Positions 1 to 5,845 of a DNA stretch of 10,067 nt are shown one piece after another. Within the stretch, counting starts at the first letter, position 1. The number at the start of each line of letters is the position of its first letter. The stretch covers positions 1 to 10,067 of the forward strand of contig JACRAA010000132.1 in assembly GCA_016213595.1 (NCBI GenBank), in the 5' to 3' direction. Origin of the DNA: Actinomycetota bacterium (GTDB lineage Bacteria; Actinomycetota; Actinomycetes; Propionibacteriales; Propionibacteriaceae). Both the position numbers and the translations under genes were made by a program. The notes below the pieces were generated by a model that saw nothing but the letters and a program-made list of their open reading frames with translations, was not told the origin of the DNA and ran no database searches.

Positions 1-293
1 GGGCACACGGCCGGCCGGGCGACATCCTCCTGGTGATCAGCACGAGCGGCCGGAGCCCGAACCTGCTCAGGGCTGTACGAGCCGCACGAGCACTGGGTAT
101 CACCACCTGGGCTCTCACGGGTCCGGCGACGAACCCGCTCGCCGCCATGACCGATGAAGCCGTGTGCATCGCCGGCTCGTCGGCCAGCGCGCAGGAGTGC
201 CATCTCGTCGCGCTCCACGCTGTGTGCAGGGCGTTCGACGCCTCGGTCGCGACGATGTTCACGGAGGGAGCTGCGATGGGAGACGAGGCATGA
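1..293 (+). CDS. gmhA: SIS-domain sugar-phosphate isomerase, GmhA-like (3' part only)
   Basis: This is the C-terminal 96 residues of a gene that begins before the window; the first full codon is at base 3. The visible part carries the SIS-fold sugar-phosphate loop ISTSGRSPN followed by a helix and strand, as in phosphoheptose isomerase. Near the end the motif AQECHLVALH aligns with the QEIH segment of E. coli GmhA that supplies active-site Gln and His. GmhA converts sedoheptulose 7-phosphate to D-glycero-D-manno-heptose 7-phosphate in the cytoplasm, and the family is about 190 residues, so roughly half is missing. Its stop overlaps the next start (ATGA at 290-293), which implies translational coupling to an HldE-type kinase, the next pathway step. 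The fold is certain. The exact substrate is inferred from context, and other SIS isomerases remain possible. Confidence 0.85.
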   Translation, partial: AHGRPGDILLVISTSGRSPNLLRAVRAARALGITTWALTGPATNPLAAMTDEAVCIAGSSASAQECHLVALHAVCRAFDASVATMFTEGAAMGDEA

Positions 294-1234
294 GAGTCGT
301 AGTGGTCGGTGACGTCCTGCTCGACCGCGACATCAGCGGGAGCTCTCGGCGGCTGTGTCCTGATGCGCCTGTCCCTGTCGTCGACGTGGAGCACGTGACC
401 TTGCGGGCGGGCGGCGCCGGTCTCGTAGCCGGCCTGCTCGCCGCGGACGGCTACAGCACCACGCTGGTGACGGCCTTGTCGCAGGACGGGTTCGCACAGG
501 ACCTTCGAGGATGTCTGACAGGCGTGCACCTGGTGGCGGCGCGTACGGCGGCGCCGACACCGGTGAAGACCAGGGTCCTCAACGCCGGTACGCCCGTGGT
601 CCGCTTCGACCAGGGGTGCGGGCCTGCCCCGGTCCCCAAGGCGACGGCCGCCATGGTGCGCGCCATCGCCACCGCCGACGCGCTCGTCATCGCCGACTAC
701 GGGCGGGGGCTCCTTCACGACCCCGCGATCCGGGGCGCCATCGGGCGTTCCGCCTTGCGGGTGCCGGTGGTGTGGGACCCCCATCCTCGGGGAGCAGAGC
801 CGGTGCCGGGCATGGCTGCGGTGACACCCAACCTCTCGGAGGCGCTGAGCGCCGGGGGTGTCGACGACCTCGACGGGGGGCACGCCGCCGTCGGGATGGC
901 CGCTGCCCGACTCCGCAGCTCCTGGAAGTCGAGCACGGTCGTCGTGACACTCGGCTCCGAGGGAGCGTGGGTGCACACCGGCGACCAGCCGGGCGACGGC
1001 ACACTCGTCCCCGCCGTCGCGGTCGACGCAGTCGACACGTGTGGAGCGGGAGACCGCTTCTCAGGCTGCCTCGCGACCGTCCTGGCCGGGCACCACTCGG
1101 CTGCCATGAGCTCCGCGGTGGCACATGCCATCGGGAAGACCACGACGTTCCTGCGCGCAGGCGGTCTCGCGTCGTGGCGGCCGCCGGACCTTTCGTCTGC
1201 CCATCCGTACCCATCACAGGAGGCAACAGCATGA
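290..1234 (+). CDS. Stand-alone PfkB-family kinase resembling the heptose-7-phosphate kinase domain of HldE
   Basis: The product has 314 residues and begins at the ATG at 290, which overlaps the upstream stop and has GGGAGA at 278-283 six bases before it. The N-terminus VVVVGDVLLDRD, then RLCPDAPVPVV near residue 22, closely parallels E. coli HldE. The same holds for PTPVKTRV and VVRFD, the block ADYGRGLL, and VVWDPHPRG followed by TPNLSEA. The ATP/anion-hole motif DTCGAGD has its catalytic Asp at 255. There is no nucleotidyltransferase domain, so it should only phosphorylate, most likely at C1 of a heptose 7-phosphate. One oddity is that the GGAxN substrate motif of the family reads GGAGL here, with Leu45 in place of Asn. 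This could mean a different sugar or altered activity. The kinase family is secure; the substrate is inferred. Confidence 0.85.
   Translation: MRVVVVGDVLLDRDISGSSRRLCPDAPVPVVDVEHVTLRAGGAGLVAGLLAADGYSTTLVTALSQDGFAQDLRGCLTGVHLVAARTAAPTPVKTRVLNAGTPVVRFDQGCGPAPVPKATAAMVRAIATADALVIADYGRGLLHDPAIRGAIGRSALRVPVVWDPHPRGAEPVPGMAAVTPNLSEALSAGGVDDLDGGHAAVGMAAARLRSSWKSSTVVVTLGSEGAWVHTGDQPGDGTLVPAVAVDAVDTCGAGDRFSGCLATVLAGHHSAAMSSAVAHAIGKTTTFLRAGGLASWRPPDLSSAHPYPSQEATA
1218..1223 (+). promoter_or_regulatory. Ribosome binding site of the SDR gene
   Basis: A perfect AGGAGG lies seven bases before the ATG at 1231. It selects this ATG over the in-frame ATG at 1237 and sits inside the last codons of the kinase gene. 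Confidence 0.8.
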
Positions 1235-1968
1235 GCATGACCCTCGAGACCCAGCCCGACCTCGGCCGTTTCGTCGACCCTCCGCGGCTCGGCAACGTGC
1301 TCGTCACCGGCGGATCATCGGGGCTGGGAGCTGCTGTCGCAGCGGCGGTGGGGGCGGCTGGTGGAGTGCCCGTCATCTTCGACCTCGCCCCGGACACCTC
1401 GGTCGACGCCCCTGCCTACAGCGTGGACGTGAGCGACAGGCGCGCGGTGGAGGACGCTGTCGAGCACGCGGTCGCACAGGTCGGCCGCCTCGACGCCGTC
1501 GTCACGGCGGCAGGCATCGACCGCTGCGGGCGTCTCGACGAGATCCCCGGCGACGAGTGGGACCGCGTCATCGCCGTCAACCTCCTCGGCACCGTGAACC
1601 TCGTCCGGGCGGCCCTGCCGCACCTCGAGCAGGTCCACGGCCGAGTGGTGACCGTGGCGTCGACCCTCGCGCTCAGGGGCGTCTCCGACGCGACGGCGTA
1701 CTGCGCCTCGAAGTTCGGGATCCTGGGCTTCAGCCGGGCGCTGGCGGCGGAGACCGCGGGCCGGGTCGGTGTCACCACGCTCATCCCCGGAGGCATGTCG
1801 ACCAGCTTCTTCGACGGGCGCACCGAGCAGTACAAGCCGGGCCCGGACACGCATCTCAACGACCCGAGGGATGTCGCGAGAGCCGTCGTGTTCGCCTTGT
1901 CGCAGCCTCAGGGCTGCGAGGTCCGGGAGCTCCTCATCTGCCCGGACACCGAAGGATCCTGGCCGTGA
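1231..1968 (+). CDS. Classical short-chain dehydrogenase/reductase (SDR)
   Basis: A 245-residue cytoplasmic oxidoreductase of normal classical-SDR length. The nucleotide-binding glycine motif TGGSSGLG is at residues 26-33. An Asp at 51, at the end of the second strand, suggests preference for NAD(H). The catalytic tetrad is visible as Asn117, Ser144, Tyr157 and Lys161 (YCASK). The usual NNAG motif reads TAAG. The start overlaps the kinase stop (ATGA, 1231-1234), so the gene is the third of a tightly coupled run. This is not the extended SDR fold of HldD, so it should not be called the heptose epimerase. It may oxidise or reduce the sugar or a sugar precursor, but nothing in the sequence fixes the substrate. 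Its last 61 bp overlap the opposing glycosyltransferase gene. Confidence 0.9.
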   Translation: MSMTLETQPDLGRFVDPPRLGNVLVTGGSSGLGAAVAAAVGAAGGVPVIFDLAPDTSVDAPAYSVDVSDRRAVEDAVEHAVAQVGRLDAVVTAAGIDRCGRLDEIPGDEWDRVIAVNLLGTVNLVRAALPHLEQVHGRVVTVASTLALRGVSDATAYCASKFGILGFSRALAAETAGRVGVTTLIPGGMSTSFFDGRTEQYKPGPDTHLNDPRDVARAVVFALSQPQGCEVRELLICPDTEGSWP

Positions 1969-3176
1969 TCGACAGGCTGCTCAGCGAGGGCGAGCACGTC
2001 CGCGTAGACATCCTGCGGACGTACGTCCGGGCTGAGCTCGAACTGGTGCTCGCAGCTCGCCTCGCTCAGGCCGGACAGGTCCCTGCCGCACTCGGGGCAG
2101 CGCGTCACCCAGCCGATGTGGAGCCGGTGGGCACGACGGTCGAGCGGTCCGGCGTTGACCACGTTGCCGATCCAGAAGATGCTGACCGTCGGCGTCCCCA
2201 CCGCCTGGGCGAGGTGTCGCGGGCCGCTGTCGTTGCCCAGCATCACCGTGGCGAGGGCGAGAACGCCGACCAGGCCGCTCAGGTCGAGCCGGCCGGCCAG
2301 CGACTGGATCGTGCCACGACCGGCGGCCGGTTGCGGCATCTCGTCGAGTCGGCGGCCGGGGTCAGGGCCCCACGCGCCCGCCTTCTCGTGCCGGGCCTCG
2401 GCCGCCCAGTCGGCCCGTGCGTCGTCGGTCGCCGACGCGACGAGGAGGTCTGCGAGCCCACGCTCGGAGGGGTCCGCCACCACGACGACGTCGAACCCGT
2501 CTTCCGCCGCCCACCGGGCGACGAGCGCGAAGCGGTCGACGTCCCACCGGCGAAGCGGGTCCCTGGCGCTGGGGTGGATGACCAGCAGGGGCCGCTCGAC
2601 GGGACGAGGGCCGAGAGCGGCACAGGCCCTGGCGAGGTCCTCGGAGGTCACCTCGAGCCGCGGGGCGAGCGTGAGGGCGGGAGCGCCGGCCAGCGAGGCG
2701 ACCTCGAGGAAGCGCACGACCTCGTGCTGGTAGTAGGCGAACGGCAGCGTCCGCTCGAGCGGAGCGGCATCCGAGGTACCCGACCCCACGGTGTGCCGAG
2801 CGCCGAGTCCCAGCACGAACGGGTTGGACTGGCGTCCGCCGCCGTGCAGCTGTACGGCCAGGTCGAAGTCCCCGCGTTCACGGACCTGGGCCAGGAAGCG
2901 GTCACGCACGTCAGGGTCCACAGCACCGGGTCCCGCCGCCCCGGGCGGGATCTCCTCGACGCGATGGACGGGACTGGGCCGGCCGGCGAGGAGCTCTGCG
3001 TGAAGGGCGGTGCCCAGCAGGGTCAGCTCGGCGCCTGGGTATGTCGCAGCGAGCGCCTCCATGGCTGGCATCGCGAACAGCAGGTCGCCCAGTCCCCCGC
3101 CGCGAAGCACGGCGATCCGACGCACGTTCTCGAAGGGCGGCAGGGCGCGTCCGACAAAGCATCCGGGAGCATCCAT
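1908..3176 (-). CDS. Glycosyltransferase family 9, ADP-heptose:acceptor heptosyltransferase-like
   Basis: A 422-residue GT-B glycosyltransferase. The N-terminal domain begins with RRIAVLRGGGLGDLLFAMP, whose Asp31 matches the catalytic base of the WaaC/WaaF family. The C-terminal nucleotide-sugar domain has LLVIHPSARDPLRRW near residue 197 and the family signature GNDSGPRHLAQAVGTP at 314-329. A linker at about 250-293 looks like an insertion. Near the end, Cys360, Cys363, Cys375 and His377 form a CxxC-N11-CxH pattern that could bind a metal. No signal peptide or membrane segment is seen, so it should act at the cytoplasmic face. The chosen start is supported by a promoter that would put the first transcribed base on the ATG. 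It lies antisense to its presumed pathway partners. Family is secure; heptose as donor is inferred from family and neighbours. Confidence 0.88.
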   Translation of the reverse strand: MDAPGCFVGRALPPFENVRRIAVLRGGGLGDLLFAMPAMEALAATYPGAELTLLGTALHAELLAGRPSPVHRVEEIPPGAAGPGAVDPDVRDRFLAQVRERGDFDLAVQLHGGGRQSNPFVLGLGARHTVGSGTSDAAPLERTLPFAYYQHEVVRFLEVASLAGAPALTLAPRLEVTSEDLARACAALGPRPVERPLLVIHPSARDPLRRWDVDRFALVARWAAEDGFDVVVVADPSERGLADLLVASATDDARADWAAEARHEKAGAWGPDPGRRLDEMPQPAAGRGTIQSLAGRLDLSGLVGVLALATVMLGNDSGPRHLAQAVGTPTVSIFWIGNVVNAGPLDRRAHRLHIGWVTRCPECGRDLSGLSEASCEHQFELSPDVRPQDVYADVLALAEQPVDHGQDPSVSGQMRSSRTSQP

Positions 3177-3182
3177 GCCCGC

Positions 3183-3211
3183 ACCCTAGAGGCCATAGCA
3201 CTAGCCGTCCA
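3183..3211 (-). promoter_or_regulatory. Candidate promoter of the GT9 gene, probably leaderless
   Basis: On the - strand a -35-like TGGACG (3206-3211) is followed after 17 bp by a -10-like TAGGGT (3183-3188). The hexamers match TTGACA at 4 of 6 and the TAnnnT pattern. Six bases separate the -10 box from the GT9 ATG, so transcription would start at or next to the start codon and no ribosome binding site is needed. Leaderless mRNAs of this form are common in actinomycetes. This is inferred from spacing and motif only. Confidence 0.45.
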
Positions 3212-3241
3212 CGACCCGTACCTGATCACACACTGCCGCTC

Positions 3242-3247
3242 GGAGGT
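3242..3247 (+). promoter_or_regulatory. Ribosome binding site of hldE
   Basis: GGAGGT lies six bases before the ATG at 3254 and decides this start over the much longer upstream reading frame. I found no convincing + strand promoter in the 77-bp divergent gap (3177-3253). Confidence 0.75.
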
Positions 3248-3253
3248 CTGCCG

Positions 3254-4837
3254 ATGACACCCCGGTCCGCGTCGCTCGCTCGCGTCGTCGCTCCCGACGA
3301 GAGCGTCCCCCTCCTGCTCGCCGCGGCGGCCCCCAAGGTCGTCGTCGTGGGGGACGCGATCCTCGACGGGTGGTGGCACACGGACGTCTCCCGGCTCTGC
3401 CGCGAGGCACCTGCGCCGGTGCTGGAGCTCATGGACCGGCAGGAGGCTCCCGGCGGTGCCGGCAACAGCGCGCTCAACGCCGCTCGCCTCGGTGGTCGCG
3501 TACAGCTCGTGTCGGCGGTCGGCGACGATGCTGCAGGGGCTCGGGTCAAGGAGCTCCTCGGCCGAGGAGGTGTGGACTGCTCCACCGTCGCCACCTTCGC
3601 GGGCACGACGATGACCAAGAGCCGCATCGTGGCGGGCGGACAGATCCTGGCCCGGGTCGACGAGCCCGGTGGCCGGCCCTCCCCCGAGGTCCTCGCAGAG
3701 CTGGCGGCCGCCCTGCCGGAGGCGATCCGCGACGCCGAGGCGGTCCTCATCTGCGACCACGGGCTCGGGACGCTCCACGGAGTGGTCAAGGACACACTCG
3801 TCCAGCTGCTGGGCGACCGTGGCGACAGTTCCCCCCTCGTCATCGTCGACGCGCACGACCCGGGTCGCTGGCGCGCCCTCCATCCGGACGTCGCCACACC
3901 CAACGCTGCCGAGGCGCTTCTGCTGCTCGGCGGGGTCGACGACGCGGACCGCCTGGAGGTCATGCGCTCGCGCCGGTCCCAGCTCCTCGCGCGGACCGGC
4001 GCCCGCTGTGTGGTCGTGACCCTGGACCGGGACGGCACCCTCGCCCTCGCCGGACCGCGGTTCACGCTGGGCAGGACGGGCGCCCGCTCGCTGGGCGAGC
4101 CGGACCAGCCGATCGTCGAGCACCGGACCTGGGCTCACACCGCTGCCCAGCAGCAGACGGCGGGCGCGGGCGACACGTTCGTCGCGTGCCTCACGGTGGG
4201 GCTGGCCGCCGGTCTGACTCCCCCGACCGCGCTGAACCTGGCGCAGGTGGCCGCCGACATCGTCGTGCACCGCGACGGCACGTCCGTGTGCTCGCTGGAG
4301 GACCTCGAGGCCCACCTCGGCGGCCTTGCGACATCGGTCGTCGAGCTCGACGACCTCGCGCACCGGCTCGAGGACGCGCGCCGCGAGGGGCGACGCATCG
4401 TGCTGACGAACGGCTGCTTCGACGTGCTGCACCGCGGCCACACGCGCTACCTCGAGCAGGCGAAGCAGCTCGGTGACCTCCTTGTCGTCGCGCTCAACGA
4501 CGACGACTCGGTCCGCAGGCTGAAGGGCCCCGACCGGCCCATCAACCCGGTGACCGACCGTGCCGCCGTGCTCGCCGCCCTCAGCTGCGTCGACCTCGTC
4601 ACGACGTTCTCGTCGGACACCGCGGTGCCGGTGGTGGAGAAGCTGCGACCCGATGTCTACGCGAAGGGCGGGGACTACAGCCCGGCCGACCTGCCCGAGG
4701 GCGCGGTCGTCGAGTCGTACGGGGGTCGCGTGGTCATCCTCGACTTCGTACCCGACAAGTCGACCTCGGCGGTGGTCAGCAGGATCCGCACCTCCGCCAC
4801 GACCGCCCTCCCCGAGGACGAGAGGCGCCCCGCGTGA
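3254..4837 (+). CDS. hldE: Bifunctional heptose 7-phosphate kinase / heptose 1-phosphate nucleotidyltransferase (HldE-like)
   Basis: A 527-residue two-domain cytoplasmic enzyme; E. coli HldE is about 477. The N-terminal PfkB/ribokinase domain (about 28-340) has VVVVGDAILDGWW, SRLCREAPAPV, the substrate motif GGAGN with Asn71, and GAGDT with catalytic Asp307. The C-terminal cytidylyltransferase-like domain (about 375-515) has TNGCFDVLHRGH with the HxGH nucleotide-binding motif at 393-396, DRAAVLAAL, and the closing DKSTSAVVSRIR. The first domain makes heptose 1,7-bisphosphate. After a phosphatase step the second makes nucleotide-heptose, ADP in the classic case. One oddity is that the usual Asp at the front of DTxGAGD reads Gln (QQTAGAGD). 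It is divergent from the GT9 gene and coupled to the next gene by GTGA. The fused architecture makes this call strong; nucleotide and anomer are inferred. Confidence 0.92.
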   Translation: MTPRSASLARVVAPDESVPLLLAAAAPKVVVVGDAILDGWWHTDVSRLCREAPAPVLELMDRQEAPGGAGNSALNAARLGGRVQLVSAVGDDAAGARVKELLGRGGVDCSTVATFAGTTMTKSRIVAGGQILARVDEPGGRPSPEVLAELAAALPEAIRDAEAVLICDHGLGTLHGVVKDTLVQLLGDRGDSSPLVIVDAHDPGRWRALHPDVATPNAAEALLLLGGVDDADRLEVMRSRRSQLLARTGARCVVVTLDRDGTLALAGPRFTLGRTGARSLGEPDQPIVEHRTWAHTAAQQQTAGAGDTFVACLTVGLAAGLTPPTALNLAQVAADIVVHRDGTSVCSLEDLEAHLGGLATSVVELDDLAHRLEDARREGRRIVLTNGCFDVLHRGHTRYLEQAKQLGDLLVVALNDDDSVRRLKGPDRPINPVTDRAAVLAALSCVDLVTTFSSDTAVPVVEKLRPDVYAKGGDYSPADLPEGAVVESYGGRVVILDFVPDKSTSAVVSRIRTSATTALPEDERRPA

Positions 4838-5724
4838 GCGCACGGTGGTCAGGGCAGTGGGGACGCCCGCTCGAGAGGAGGCCGGCTGCACCGGTACAGG
4901 TGCTGGTGCCGACCTGCGATCGGACGGCCGAGCTCGCCACCACCCTCAGCGGACTCGCGGCGCAGACGGAGGCCGACTTCGACGTCCTCATCAGCGACCA
5001 GGGGTCGGAGCCGGCCTGGAACGCCCCGGCGGTACGGGCCATGGTGGGTGTGCTGCGGGCCCAGGGGCGCGAGGTACGTCTCGAGCGCCACCTGCCCCGG
5101 CGCGGGCTGGCCGAGCAGCGCGAGTTCCTGCTCAGCATGGCCAGCGCGCCCGAGGTGCTGTACCTCGACGACGACGTCTGGCTGGAGCCCGGGATGCTCA
5201 TGCGCCTGCACCGGGCACTCGAGTCGTCCGGCGCCGGATTCGTAGGCGCGGCCGTACAGGGCCTGTCGTACCTCGACGACCGTCGCCCCCACGAGACGGT
5301 CATGTTCGAGCTCTGGGACGAGCGACCGGTGCCGGAGGCCGTACGGCCCGGGTCGGCGGGCTTCGAGCGGTTCCGGCTGCACAACGCAGCCAACCTCGTC
5401 CACCTCGCCTCGGACCTCGACATCCCGGAAGGCGGCTGGCGGCTGTACAAGGTCGCCTGGGTCGGAGGCTGCGTGCTGTTCGACCGCGAGCGCCTCGTGT
5501 CCGTGGGCGGCTTCTCGTTCTGGCCCCTCCTGCCGCCGGCCCACGCCGGCGAGGACGCCGTCGCGCAGGCTCGCGTGATGGCGGCGTACGGCGGGGCCGG
5601 CCTCATCCCCTCGGGAGCGGTCCACCTCGAGGCCCCGACCACGGTCCCGGACCGCGAGACCGAGGCCCGCGACCTCGTCCCGCTCGACCCTGCTGAGCCC
5701 GTCGGAGGCCTCCCCCGGCGATGA
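4834..5724 (+). CDS. Glycosyltransferase family 2 (GT-A fold)
   Basis: A 296-residue inverting-type glycosyltransferase. The fold starts at VQVLVPTCDRTAEL (about residue 21) with ISDQGSEP after the second strand. The metal/nucleotide-sugar motif is LDDDVW with Asp112-114. VGGCVLFDRE and SVGGF, in the 213-232 region, form the acceptor side. The Glu240-Asp241 pair in HAGEDA matches the ED catalytic-base motif of GT2 enzymes. No membrane segments are visible, so it is probably a soluble or peripheral transferase. The GTG start overlaps the hldE stop (GTGA, 4834-4837) with AGAGG at 4821-4825 as a modest ribosome binding site. Such coupling suggests it uses or extends the heptose product. Donor and acceptor are unknown. 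The tail after about 270 is rich in Pro, Asp and Glu and looks disordered. Confidence 0.88.
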   Translation: MSARWSGQWGRPLERRPAAPVQVLVPTCDRTAELATTLSGLAAQTEADFDVLISDQGSEPAWNAPAVRAMVGVLRAQGREVRLERHLPRRGLAEQREFLLSMASAPEVLYLDDDVWLEPGMLMRLHRALESSGAGFVGAAVQGLSYLDDRRPHETVMFELWDERPVPEAVRPGSAGFERFRLHNAANLVHLASDLDIPEGGWRLYKVAWVGGCVLFDRERLVSVGGFSFWPLLPPAHAGEDAVAQARVMAAYGGAGLIPSGAVHLEAPTTVPDRETEARDLVPLDPAEPVGGLPRR

Positions 5725-5734
5725 CCGACCCGCC

Positions 5735-5773
5735 CAGGGTTGAAGTTTCTACCGTTCAGGGTAGGTTCAGGGT
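5735..5773 (+). repeat. Helically phased CAGGGT repeats upstream of the sigma factor
   Basis: CAGGGT occurs at 5735, 5757 and 5768, spaced 22 and 11 bp. The last two are part of a longer exact direct repeat, GTTCAGGGT at 5754-5762 and 5765-5773. A near copy, CAGGGA, follows at 5789 (21 bp on). Spacing close to multiples of one helical turn puts all copies on one DNA face, as for a cooperatively binding regulator. The regulator is unknown and the reading is inferred. Confidence 0.4.
5740..5767 (+). promoter_or_regulatory. Candidate sigma-70-type promoter of the sigma factor gene
   Basis: TTGAAG at 5740-5745 and TAGGTT at 5762-5767 are separated by 16 bp and match housekeeping -35 and -10 boxes fairly well. 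The CAGGGT repeats overlap both boxes, so a protein bound there would affect this promoter directly. Confidence 0.4.
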
Positions 5774-5790
5774 CCCTTTCCGGCGATGCA

Positions 5791-5818
5791 GGGAAACCTT
5801 TCGGGGTACCTGGGCGTT
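5791..5818 (+). promoter_or_regulatory. Candidate ECF-type (SigH/SigR/SigE-like) promoter of the sigma factor gene
   Basis: GGGAAAC at 5791-5797 and CGTT at 5815-5818 are 17 bp apart. This resembles the GGAA...GTT promoters recognised by stress ECF sigma factors of actinomycetes. Transcription from near 5825 would give a leader of about 20 nt that just contains the GAAAGGA ribosome binding site. In Mycobacterium tuberculosis, sigB is known to be driven by ECF sigma factors, so the arrangement fits. It is a motif match only. Confidence 0.5.
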
Positions 5819-5845
5819 GTGATGGTGACGACGAAAGGACCGCTC

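Noticed and set aside
3215..3230. CRP-like site around TGATCACACA before hldE
   Set aside because: Only one half-site is present; the matching TGTGA half is missing at the required spacing.
3041..3253. N-terminal extension of hldE
   Set aside because: The 71 extra residues overlap the GT9 5' end, lack HldE similarity, and GGAGGT at 3242-3247 marks the ATG at 3254.
1125..3257. 710-codon open frame on the + strand
   Set aside because: It is Arg/Pro/Gly-rich, runs across the SDR in another frame and antisense to the GT9 gene, and shows no motif. It is a high-GC shadow.
3023..4891. 622-codon open frame on the - strand antisense to hldE
   Set aside because: Low-complexity composition without motifs, opposite a gene with complete catalytic motifs in both domains.
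5769..5777. AGGGTCCCT as a terminator for the GT2 gene
   Set aside because: The arms are four bases, the loop would be one base and no U tract follows.
5786..5845. Earlier ATG starts of the sigma factor (5786, 5822)
   Set aside because: They lie at or before the ECF-like promoter and lack a ribosome binding site at proper distance; GAAAGGA marks 5846.
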